This document shows, in pieces, positions 33,402-43,200 of a stretch of 53,413 nucleotides of DNA. Below the pieces are notes generated by a model. It was not told the DNA's origin, searched no databases, and saw only the letters and a program-made list of their open reading frames with translations. A program made the position numbers and the translations under genes. Where the stretch lies: the NCBI GenBank assembly GCA_005223125.1, contig NJBH01000028.1:1-53413 (forward strand). The letters are read 5' to 3'. Within the stretch, counting starts at the first letter, position 1; every line of letters starts with the position of its first letter. The stretch is from Promethearchaeota archaeon Loki_b32. Lineage in GTDB: Archaea; Asgardarchaeota; Lokiarchaeia; Sigyniarchaeales; SOKP01.

Positions 33402-35618
33402 TTAATCCACCTCCACCGTGAAATCTTCGGGAAGATTCCAGAATTCTAAAAAGTTCTTTTTCCATTTATCAGATAATTCTAAACTTTCTTTATACATTCT
33501 TTTTACTGGTTTAATTAATTGGTTTTCAACTATTTTATTTCGCTCCTTCTCCCAAAATTCTTCAAATGTCATTGATTTTTCTTTTCTTTCATTTAAAATT
33601 TCTTTTCTTCTTTCTTGAGTTGCCTTTTCATCAATTATCCATTCTTCTTTTTCTTTATTAAATTTTGCAACGACACCATAAATATAATTAACTTTTTCTT
33701 CCGTGTAAATTCCATCATTTAGGTCTTGCTCAACTGATTTAACATCTCTCTCAAGTGGATCTCCATAACCTGGACCTCCACTCATACACCAATGAAACAT
33801 ATCATAATTATCTAATGAAATGGGATACATTTGAGCATATGGTTTTCTTATAATATCTCCCTTTAACAAGCGTTCAAATTCACCATTTGCAGGGTCAGGA
33901 TCCCACAAAGGGTAATCTTGCTGATTCTCAAAAATCTCCTTTAAATTTGTATTCTTAGCAATAAGTCTATAAGCTGTGGGCTGAGGGTATCCCCCATGCA
34001 TTCCTCCAGCTCCACTAAAAACCAAACCTTCAGCAATTCCAAAAAATTCTACATCTTTAGAATTAGCTACAAAAGCGATTCCCCCATAATTTGAACCTCC
34101 TCGATATTTCCCGTGACCAGCATTATTAGGTTTAACTTTTCGTGCCAAATAAGGAACACCTCCTTGAAATAGTTCCCAAGTTTCTACATCACCTAAATCT
34201 GATTCAGGATTCCACATAGCATAACCCCAATTTAATCCATCTCTTACTGCACTTGCTCCTAATCCTTGACCACTTATTTCGAAAGTAGATAACATCCATA
34301 ATTGTCCTTCTAGGGGGCCAGCATTATATCTCCCTCCTCCTTGAATAGCGTCTCTAGTGAGCCCATATCCACTAAAGACTTCTTCTCTATAACCCCTTGA
34401 AAATAATCCATAGGAAAGACATTTCATCATACAAGAATATGCTGGGATTAAATTTGCCCATGGATTTTGATAAGATAGATAAGGGTCTCCTGGATTAGCC
34501 CATGAGCCTTTTGGAAAATAATTATTTACCGCAAAATATGCTCCATCATTGACTTTATCACCGTAAATTAAAATTTGTGTTAATAAAACCCAAGTAGCTC
34601 CAGATAGTGCTCCAACGCCGCAATTTACAGAATTATATCCACAAGCACTAGCACCATCAAAAGAAAGGTTTAACTTTCCATTTTCGTCTGAAATAATTTC
34701 TAATGGTTGGTTATATATTTTATTAACTTTAGCTTTAGGTTGCCATGCTTCCCATTCGCCAACTTGGTCAATAAAGGATACTGCTCTATATCTACCAGGT
34801 ATTAATCTCTCAATTACTCTCTTTTTAAATATCCTTGTCCCTTCTTCAATTGCTTCACGAATAAATTGTTTGTAATAATCAATTCCTTCTATTTTAATAA
34901 ACTCTATAACAGCATCACTAATCATGAGATCTCCTGCTAACCTGCATTTTTCATCAAGCTCCCAATACATTGGAGTTCTTACAGATTTCTTCGCCGTGAT
35001 CATATGATCTTTCCAGATTCTGTTATTTGACCCTATTTTCTTACATGTATAATATACTCCATCATCAAAACGTTGGATTGATGACATTAAAACATGGCCT
35101 GGGGTAATACCACCGATATCAATTTCGTGAGTAACTCCTCCTGCCCACCCAATTAATTCATCTTCCCAAAAAATAGGAATGATTGTTTGAACATCAGTAG
35201 TATGTACATTTCCGCAATCCGGATCGTTATTAAGGAAGATATCACCTGGATTAATACCAGGATCATCTTCATAATCTTCTCTAATCATAAATTTAATCGC
35301 TTCGCTCATTGTATGAACATGTACTAAGATTCCTGTTGAAACTACAATAGAGTCTCCTTCCGGAGTATATAAAGCAAAACAAAGTTCCCCTATCTCTTTT
35401 ACGATTGGTGAAGCAGCAACATGCAATGCTGTTTCTCTAGCAGAGACTAAAGCACCCCTTAAACTTGCATATGCTCTTTCATATCTAAAAGGATCATGTT
35501 CTTTAAATTTAAGCGTATCAATTCCATAGTAATGCTGAGTTTCATTAAATAAATCATTACTTTCTTCAAGCATTTCTTTTATTTTTTTTCCTTTCCATCC
35601 AATTGGTTTTTCTGACAT
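33402..35618 (-). CDS. acxB: Acetone carboxylase alpha subunit (HyuB family)
   Basis: Catalytic subunit of the hydantoinase B/oxoprolinase family, 738 residues. Recognisable segments are VSARETALHVAASPIVKEIG (about 53-72), PGDIFLNNDPDCGNVHTTDV (about 145-164, with metal-binding residues), GGVTHEIDIGGITPGH, and GGPGYGDPLERD near the C-terminus. In acetone carboxylase this chain binds manganese and performs the carboxylation. GGAGGT lies just before the ATG at 35618. The three genes are packed without gaps, consistent with one complex. Confidence 0.9.
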   Translation of the reverse strand: MSEKPIGWKGKKIKEMLEESNDLFNETQHYYGIDTLKFKEHDPFRYERAYASLRGALVSARETALHVAASPIVKEIGELCFALYTPEGDSIVVSTGILVHVHTMSEAIKFMIREDYEDDPGINPGDIFLNNDPDCGNVHTTDVQTIIPIFWEDELIGWAGGVTHEIDIGGITPGHVLMSSIQRFDDGVYYTCKKIGSNNRIWKDHMITAKKSVRTPMYWELDEKCRLAGDLMISDAVIEFIKIEGIDYYKQFIREAIEEGTRIFKKRVIERLIPGRYRAVSFIDQVGEWEAWQPKAKVNKIYNQPLEIISDENGKLNLSFDGASACGYNSVNCGVGALSGATWVLLTQILIYGDKVNDGAYFAVNNYFPKGSWANPGDPYLSYQNPWANLIPAYSCMMKCLSYGLFSRGYREEVFSGYGLTRDAIQGGGRYNAGPLEGQLWMLSTFEISGQGLGASAVRDGLNWGYAMWNPESDLGDVETWELFQGGVPYLARKVKPNNAGHGKYRGGSNYGGIAFVANSKDVEFFGIAEGLVFSGAGGMHGGYPQPTAYRLIAKNTNLKEIFENQQDYPLWDPDPANGEFERLLKGDIIRKPYAQMYPISLDNYDMFHWCMSGGPGYGDPLERDVKSVEQDLNDGIYTEEKVNYIYGVVAKFNKEKEEWIIDEKATQERRKEILNERKEKSMTFEEFWEKERNKIVENQLIKPVKRMYKESLELSDKWKKNFLEFWNLPEDFTVEVD

Positions 35619-35621
35619 TTT

Positions 35622-37787
35622 TTATACCTCCAAATGAAAAATTCTGTGCTTATCTAGTTTAACTTGAGCTCCAGGGGGTACAACCAATGTTGTTGCGGGT
35701 GCTTCTATAATTGCTGGGCCAATTATAATATTTCCAGCATTTATTAGCCCCATCTCCCAGATGTGCGCTTCATGCCATTTATTGTCCCAATAAAAATCTC
35801 GTGTGCCTTTAGCCGCATCTTCATTTGGATTTTCTCCACTTAATTTATGTTCTGGTAATTTAGGTTTTGGAACTGGAACGATACCGGTTCCAATCGCTTT
35901 AGTAATGTGATATCCAAGCTCTGGACTTTTTGTACCTCTACGATAAATTTCTTCAAAAAGATCATCATAACTTTTCATAATATCCTTTAATTCAGGTGAA
36001 TCATATCTTTCCAATTGAGGAGAGTAGTTTAAAGTTAACTCTTCTACTGGAGAATGTACTTCTAAATCATCCAACATACCAAAATATTGTACACGTAAAG
36101 AGGGTTTAAAAATCATTTCATTGGGATCCCTTCCTTCAGCTTCAAATTCTTTTATGATATTATTTTTTAATTCATTCCAAGTAGAACTAAGAATAGAAGA
36201 TACAAATGCAATCATACTTCCATCTGGTGGAATCACCAAATCAACTGATTTTTCATGCCTGTAAGAATGATCTGCGCAAGCACATCCATAAGCAGAAAAT
36301 GCTGGAGCCCATTCTGGGATTAATATCTCTTGAAAATTTAAACCTCTTGAATAGCCGGCAACATGTAAAGGTCCTCCTCCACCAAATGATATTAGTGTAT
36401 AATTTTCAGGTCTAAATCCTAAACCTTGTATCATTCCGTTAAGATGGTTTTTCATGTTAATTTCAATTAGATCTAAGGATCCACGAGCAGTGTTATAAGG
36501 ATCTGCCTTTAAAGGTTCAGCTAATTGTTCTTCTATATATTTGTATGATCTTTCTTTGTTTAAAGACACTTTCCCACCAAGAAAATAGTCCGGATTAAGA
36601 TAACCTAATATTAAACTACAATCTGTCATTGTAACTGTTTCAACTCCAGATTCCTCATTACAAACCCCAATTTTATAACCCGCGCTTTCAGGACCAAATT
36701 CTAATCGACTTGAAACTTCGTTGTATCTCACATACATACCTGTACCAGCACCAATTGAATCTAAGCCAATCATTGGAATGTTAAGAATGAACCTACCAAT
36801 AGAGCTTTCCCATTTAGTCGGCACATACCTTTCCATAACTAAACCTACATCGAAACTAGTTCCACCAACATCAGAAGATACTAGATTTTTGATCCCATAT
36901 TCCCTCGCAATGAATTGAGTCCCAATCATTCCACCAATTGGACCTGAAACCATAGTTGGAATAAGTGTTTTATGATAAGGAGATATAGTTCCCCCATATG
37001 ATGTTAAAATTCTTAGTGGGGCAAGAACGCTTTTTTGTTTCATTGTTTCAGCGATTTTTATTAACTGTTTTCTTGAAGGTTCAGCTGCGTATTGTTCAAT
37101 AATAAGAGCATTTAATCTAGGGGTTTCACCTCTCACAGGATTATGTTCACATGATAGAATGATAGGAATCTCCTTTCCCTTCTCTTTCATAACTTTTTCA
37201 GCGATCAATTTTACTTGTAATTCATGGCTAGAATTTATATATGAACAAAGTAAACATACGCAAATACTATCAACATTCTTATTTAGCAATTCCTCGACAA
37301 CTTTTTTTACATCCTCTTTATAAAGAGGAATTAATTCATCTCCCCAAAAATTAATTCTTCCACGAACACCTTTAATTTGTTTTCTTGGAATTAATGGTTT
37401 TGGATGTTCATGCTCTCTGGCATGTAACCGACCTGCATAATCAAGATAAATCCAGCATTGCAAAGCCCGACCGAGTCTATGTAAATCTTCAAAACCTGCA
37501 TTAACAATTACTCCTATATTGCTATTACCTTGACGTTCTAACAGTCTATTTACCATAGCCGTACCAGAATACACTAATGCCTCAAGAGATCCACCTGATT
37601 CTTCTATGTTAGTATTCCATTGTTCTAATGCATCTTCAATTGAGTTCAAAATTCCTTCAGATTCATTATCTGGAGTAGTTTGTGCTTTTCCTACCACAAA
37701 AGTCCCCTCTTCATCAATAATGAAAGTATCAGACATGGTTCCTCCTGTATCAAACGCCATGGCTATTAGATTTTTTGTTTTTGACAT
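35622..37787 (-). CDS. acxA: Acetone carboxylase beta subunit (HyuA family)
   Basis: ATP-binding subunit of the hydantoinase A/oxoprolinase family, thought to phosphorylate acetone and bicarbonate. The actin-like ATPase motifs are AMAFDTGGTMSDTFI (about 9-23), VSSDVGGTSFDVG (about 301-313) and ISFGGGGPLHVA. The ATG at 37787 is taken as start because GGAT lies eight bases upstream; a TTG codon at 37793 is the alternative. Length is about 721 residues. First gene of the acx operon, divergent from the aminopeptidase gene. Confidence 0.9.
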   Translation of the reverse strand: MSKTKNLIAMAFDTGGTMSDTFIIDEEGTFVVGKAQTTPDNESEGILNSIEDALEQWNTNIEESGGSLEALVYSGTAMVNRLLERQGNSNIGVIVNAGFEDLHRLGRALQCWIYLDYAGRLHAREHEHPKPLIPRKQIKGVRGRINFWGDELIPLYKEDVKKVVEELLNKNVDSICVCLLCSYINSSHELQVKLIAEKVMKEKGKEIPIILSCEHNPVRGETPRLNALIIEQYAAEPSRKQLIKIAETMKQKSVLAPLRILTSYGGTISPYHKTLIPTMVSGPIGGMIGTQFIAREYGIKNLVSSDVGGTSFDVGLVMERYVPTKWESSIGRFILNIPMIGLDSIGAGTGMYVRYNEVSSRLEFGPESAGYKIGVCNEESGVETVTMTDCSLILGYLNPDYFLGGKVSLNKERSYKYIEEQLAEPLKADPYNTARGSLDLIEINMKNHLNGMIQGLGFRPENYTLISFGGGGPLHVAGYSRGLNFQEILIPEWAPAFSAYGCACADHSYRHEKSVDLVIPPDGSMIAFVSSILSSTWNELKNNIIKEFEAEGRDPNEMIFKPSLRVQYFGMLDDLEVHSPVEELTLNYSPQLERYDSPELKDIMKSYDDLFEEIYRRGTKSPELGYHITKAIGTGIVPVPKPKLPEHKLSGENPNEDAAKGTRDFYWDNKWHEAHIWEMGLINAGNIIIGPAIIEAPATTLVVPPGAQVKLDKHRIFHLEV

Positions 37788-37919
37788 AATCAAATCCTTT
37801 TTTTATTTTTTTTGTGATTTCCTTATAAATCTATTTTTAATTTTTAAATTAATAAAGCTTTTTACCTTAGAATTTAAATTTATAATATTTGATATCTAGA
37901 AAATAAAAGTGAAAGAAAT

Positions 37920-39026
37920 ATTAATGAGTTTTATGAAAAATTAGCGAAATTAGCCATTAATTATGCAATTAGAGTAAAAAAGGGTGATAGAATATATATT
38001 AGCGGCCCTACATTGTCAGAGCCCCTTTTTCAGGCAATGTATATTGAAATTCTTAAAGCTGGCGGTCATCCCCTATTAATTCCATATATCGAAGGATTTC
38101 AAGAAATTTTATACAAATTTGCATCTGAAGAACAATTATCATATTTAGATGACGCTGTGAAATTAATAATAAAGGAATTTGATGGTTATGTTGAAATATC
38201 GGGTGATTACAATACTCGTAAATTGAGTTTAGTAGATCCTGAAAAAATTGCAAAGTATCGTGGTTCACCAGCACGAAAAGAATTATTTGGTACTTTGATG
38301 AAAAGGATAGAAAAAAAGGATCTAAATTACCTTGTCATCCCTTTTCCATGCAATTCTTTAGCTCAAGAAGCAAAGATGGATTTATTTTCTTATTTTGAGT
38401 TTGTACAAAAAGCATTATACCTTGATAGGGAAGATCCCGTTAAAGAATGGCAAAAAATAGAACAAAAACAGGAGATTATATGTAAATATTTAAATAAAGT
38501 CGAAAATATTCAGGTTATTGGCACTGATACTAATCTTACAATGTCTGTAAAAGATAGAATATGGATAAATAGTTGTGGCTATTTGAATTTACCTGATGGT
38601 GAAGTTTATACAGGTCCTATAGAAGATTCTGTGAATGGAAATATAAGATTTACATTCCCTGGAATATACCAAGGCAATGATATTGAAAATATTTACCTTG
38701 AATTTAAAGAAGGTAACGTAGTAAAAGCCAATGCTGATAAAGGAGAAGATTTACTTAAGGAAATATTAAAAATTGAGAATGCCAATATTCTTGGAGAATT
38801 TGCTATTGGAACTAATTATGGTATAACAAAATTCACTAAAAATATGTTGTTTGATGAAAAAATGGGGGGAACTTTGCATTGTGCTTTAGGTTTAGGAATA
38901 TTAGAAACGGGTTCAAAAAATATTAGTGCAATTCACTGGGATATTTTAAAAGACATGAAATTACCAGGTTCACAAATTTTAGCAGATGAAAAGATCATTT
39001 ATGAAGAGGGAAAATGGAAAATATAG
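37920..39026 (+). CDS. Aminopeptidase T-like metallopeptidase (M29), odd start
   Basis: Removes N-terminal residues from peptides using two metal ions. Homology begins at NEFYEKLAKLAINYAIRVKK, followed by GDRIYISGPTLSEPLF. Metal-binding segments near the end are NILGEFAIGTNYG, GTLHCALGLG and SAIHWD. The frame opens after a TGA at 37890 but has no ATG, GTG or TTG before the TTG at 38013, which lies inside the conserved region. A start at ATT 37920, preceded by AGTGA, would give the full N-terminus. Otherwise one base is missing after ATG 37924. Function call firm, start uncertain. Confidence 0.75.
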   Translation: MNEFYEKLAKLAINYAIRVKKGDRIYISGPTLSEPLFQAMYIEILKAGGHPLLIPYIEGFQEILYKFASEEQLSYLDDAVKLIIKEFDGYVEISGDYNTRKLSLVDPEKIAKYRGSPARKELFGTLMKRIEKKDLNYLVIPFPCNSLAQEAKMDLFSYFEFVQKALYLDREDPVKEWQKIEQKQEIICKYLNKVENIQVIGTDTNLTMSVKDRIWINSCGYLNLPDGEVYTGPIEDSVNGNIRFTFPGIYQGNDIENIYLEFKEGNVVKANADKGEDLLKEILKIENANILGEFAIGTNYGITKFTKNMLFDEKMGGTLHCALGLGILETGSKNISAIHWDILKDMKLPGSQILADEKIIYEEGKWKI

Positions 39027-39717
39027 CCATAATCCAATTCTCCTTAGATTAAATTCATTAATACTTTTTTTGATCAGTTAGATAATTAAAGAAAAGTTTT
39101 ATATACACATTTGTCTTAATATTGTAGTGCAGAAAACATATCCTTTTTTTTAAAAAAAGGGGTGATATATAGACTACAACGTATATATAATGTACAGAAA
39201 ATGCTAATGTAAACATTAAGCTCAAAAGTATGTACATTTAATACTAAAAAATAGGAATAAAACATCAAATCCTTTAAAAAGATCTATAATCAACCCACAT
39301 TATAAAAAATTCTCTTATTAATCCCATAAATTCTACTTAATTGAGGATGTTAGGATCTATGTAGTATTAAGTAAAAACTGAAATTAACACTTTCTCCAAT
39401 TCTTTTTTTGTAGATTTCCCGAAAATGTTTCTATCGAAAAAATTCTTAAAATTTTTTCTCTTTTGAAGTAAAATGATACCTATATATTATATTGGAAAAT
39501 AAAACAGCTGTAAGATTTATTACTAGGTTGTCATAAAATTTTGTACACACAAAATATTTTCATTAAAAACTTTAAATATAAGTCATATCGGATTGAATAA
39601 ATATAATTTATATATTTTTTGTACCGGAATACCATCACATAAAATTAATATAATATATGGGCTTAAAAATAAGTTTTAAGTTTAAATAATTAGAAGGTAA
39701 GAATTAGCTAATAAAAG
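39027..39717. other. 691-base gap without recognisable genes
   Basis: Very AT-rich. I find no coding frame with protein-like composition and no tRNA. A palindrome of T8/A7 bounded by CC and GG lies at 39142-39160 and could act as a terminator or fold. It runs into GGGGTGAT, which looks like a strong ribosome site with no start codon after it, so a small gene may have decayed here. Confidence 0.5.
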
Positions 39718-40032
39718 ATGAAAATTAATACAAATAGCGAAGATTTTGAGTTAGAGTTTTATTTAAAGATTGTAGATTATTTTCAAGATGATAATATTAG
39801 TCGAGAGAAGAGAGAAATTTGGAAAAATCAATCAATTATACAGCTTATGAATTTACTTGAGCGAACACAAAATCGAACTTTTGTTACTAATGCCTTAATT
39901 TTTCTCCTTTCTCTGTCAGAAGATAATCCACCTGATATATACTGTAATCGTGGACGTAATGTAAATTGTATTTCAGACAAAGATAAAAAAGCTTTAATCT
40001 TAGAATTAGAAAATGAGTTCTTGCCTAATTGA
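39718..40032 (+). CDS. Hypothetical protein, 104 residues
   Basis: Not recognised. It is mostly helical and acidic (FELEFYLKIVDYFQDDNISR, IIQLMNLLERTQNRTFVTNA), with two cysteines in IYCNRGRNVNCI near the C-terminus. GGTAAG lies some 20 bases before the ATG. No membrane segment. It stands alone between two AT-rich spacers. Confidence 0.5.
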   Translation: MKINTNSEDFELEFYLKIVDYFQDDNISREKREIWKNQSIIQLMNLLERTQNRTFVTNALIFLLSLSEDNPPDIYCNRGRNVNCISDKDKKALILELENEFLPN

Positions 40033-40262
40033 ATAAGAATTTGGTTTCATTTTTTAATACTGCTATTTATAAATCTTTTCAAAAGGAAATATATTTAATT
40101 AACATTCACATAAATCATAGGAATGGTAAAAATAGAGTGGGGATTATATAGTTGGAATAAGAGATTTTTATATAAAATATATATAACAATCATTTAAATT
40201 TATGAAACCTTATTTTTATTACATAAGAATATCAATTGATTTCTTTTTACAAGGGGATTTTT

Positions 40263-43200
40263 TTGCATAAGAACTTAACAAAATCTATTTATAATAAAAA
40301 AAAAATTAAGACAATCGTAATTACTTTTATCTTCCTCATTATTCTGTTATTCAATGTTAATTTTTTCAACCAATCACTACAATATAACAACATTATTAAC
40401 AATGATACTGAAGATTTTGGGCAATATGATCATAATTTAGAATCTGCTAATGGAGAAACAATTTTATTCGAAGAAATCGGAACTGCCTTAAATATAAATG
40501 ATACGGGCGTCCTTTATAAATCGAATCAAGAAATAATGATTTCTAATCAAGAAGATTTGAATTTGTCTTATTATTTAGATGAAACAAATAATTGGAAAGT
40601 AAGTAGAATTGAAACAACCATAAATAATTTGCAAGATACGAGAAATTGGGTTAATAATAGTGGATTTCAACCAGTTACAATATTTCGTAAAAATCAAACA
40701 TTTGAAAGTGCTCATTATCCATATGTCAATATGCGTACTAGATTAACAATTGATAATACAATTCAAGAGGATGGAGCTATTTATATACGAGCTCATTTTT
40801 CTAATATCTCTTTTGATGAAAGATCACCAGTAGTAGATTCAGATCATATTTATCTTTATAACAAAAGTGCTTATGAATATTTCGAAGCTACTGGATATAG
40901 AGAAGATTTTTATTCACCTTGGACTTCTGGTGATACAATTTATGTTTGTTATGAAACTGATAATCAAAATAATAATGAATATGGGTACTTTATAGATTAT
41001 TATGAATTTGTAAATGACTCTTCTAACCTTAATTTAAATACTAAAGATTGGAAATTCAATCATGAGCAAAGTGGTTTATATGGGGCTAATACTTATGGTT
41101 GTGGAGAAATCAGGAACGCAACCGCTATGTTTGTAGGCTATCATGGGGATTGGGAAAATGAAGAATCGTTTACTTATTATGCTGATTCTTTTTCAGAAAT
41201 ATATCAAGAAAATATAAGTATTCCGAGGGGTAAAATTGTAGATGCTTATCTGAGTTTTAATTATTATGTGGAATTTGGCTTTACTACAAATGATATTCTA
41301 ATGTACTTAGCTATCAATGATAAAGTAGTTTATTCAAAAGGGATGCTAACCATAATTGAATCTGGAAAATCTATTTGGCATAAAACTGGAAATATTCCTT
41401 TATATCTATGGAATAATCTATCCAGAGTATTTGAAACTAAATATATTCAAGATCAGCTTATTAATGTTTCTATAGGTATTAAAAAAGCGGGAATTTCTAA
41501 TGTAACCTATAGTAATTACGATGATATTTTTGGTAATATAATATGGTTTGATAATATTTCTTTAGGGATAACAACAATCGCTAACGCAACTCAAGATGGT
41601 ATAAACTTAACTATAGATAATATAGATTTTCAAGATCAAGCTCAATGGGGAAGAGCTACATTAAATCTAACTAAAGGATGGAATACTGATCCTGTTATCC
41701 TAAGTCTGAATACAACATCTCCAGAACTATCTTTTAATTTAAACACAACATTGTATGGTTATCATGAAACTTTCTCTAACTATAACCAACTTTACGATCA
41801 AGGTGTATCATATAAAATATTGGAGAATGGAACGATATTTTGGACTCTATATCATTATCTTTATATGCCTCCTACCTATGAAGAATTCGAATTTAAAATT
41901 GAAAAACCAAGAAATTGGGAATTCTTATCTGTTTTAGATCCATTCCTTCAAACTCGTTATTTTGAAGGGGGAAATCTTGGGGATGATTATATATTTATCA
42001 ATAGCTCAAATGCATTATTTGCTGGATGGTATACCTTAACAGCAACCTCACCAAATTATTTAGATTTGTCAAACACTAAATTACTTAAACAGGGTCAATG
42101 GGTTCAGAAAGCTAATTTCACTACAAGTGAATCTACTCAAATATCAACACAATTAGATTATATGGGTGATATTCCTGATGACGTAGGTAATATTAATCTT
42201 ACAGTTTATCATCCTAATGGAACTATTTTCTATGAGGAAAGTCAAACACATACCAATGGTAATGTCACTTTTTCTCAGATTACGTTTGGAGCTTTCAATA
42301 CGATTGGAGGTCTTTATGAATATACTTTAGTTTGGAGTAATGGTACAGCACTAGGAGGTTTGAAATCTGATTTTATAGTGAAACATCAGAGTTCAATTAC
42401 TTTATTGAAACCCGACGATGCTAAAATTGATTTAAGAACAGAGGGATTTGTAGGGGATCTCATTCCTGTAAGAATATTCTTAAAAGATTCTGAAAATAAT
42501 CTGTCAATATCGAATGCAGTAGTTCCATATAACTGGACAGATGGAACAAGACTTTTTACTGAATCAGCATCAGGAATATATGAAACTGTGTTGAATTCCG
42601 GCGACCTAGGAACTCGGGGATTATATAATATCATTATTAGTTCAGTGAATATTGGATTTGTTCAAGCGAATTTAACTTTAGAAATTAATTTGGGAGAAGA
42701 AACAAATATTCAAGTGCTTGAATCAGATTATAATATCGAGTTACATGCTAACAGTACTATTAGATTCAAATTTACCAATTTTGGTGGGGAAGGAATTGAT
42801 GGTGCATTAGTTAATATAAGTATCAGTAATGAATCTTTATATACAATTAATAATCCAGGAAATAGTATCTATAACATCGAGTTTAGTACTCTTTTCATTA
42901 ATGAGATTGGAATTTATCAGTTATCTATTAATTTTTCTGCCGTAGCTTACGAACCTCAATATTATATATACCAATTCCAGATAATTCAACAATCAGTAAA
43001 TTTATCATCATATATAGATTCTCAAGAAATTAATGAAAATGCATTAAAGACAACTAAGTTTAACGAACACCTAAATATATCTGCAAGAGCAATCTCTAAC
43101 ATAGATCAAGATTACATTTCTGGTGGTGTAATAACCTTTATTTGTGGTACTTACCAAAAAGTCTTAGCAGAGAAGCCAAATTTCTGGTTTAATACAACAA

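Noticed and set aside
33402-37787. Hydantoinase or 5-oxoprolinase operon
   Set aside because: The third gene is a full-length match to the acetone carboxylase gamma subunit, which those systems lack.
39142-39176. Strong ribosome-site-like GGGGTGAT as start of a gene
   Set aside because: No start codon follows at usable distance and frames close at once.
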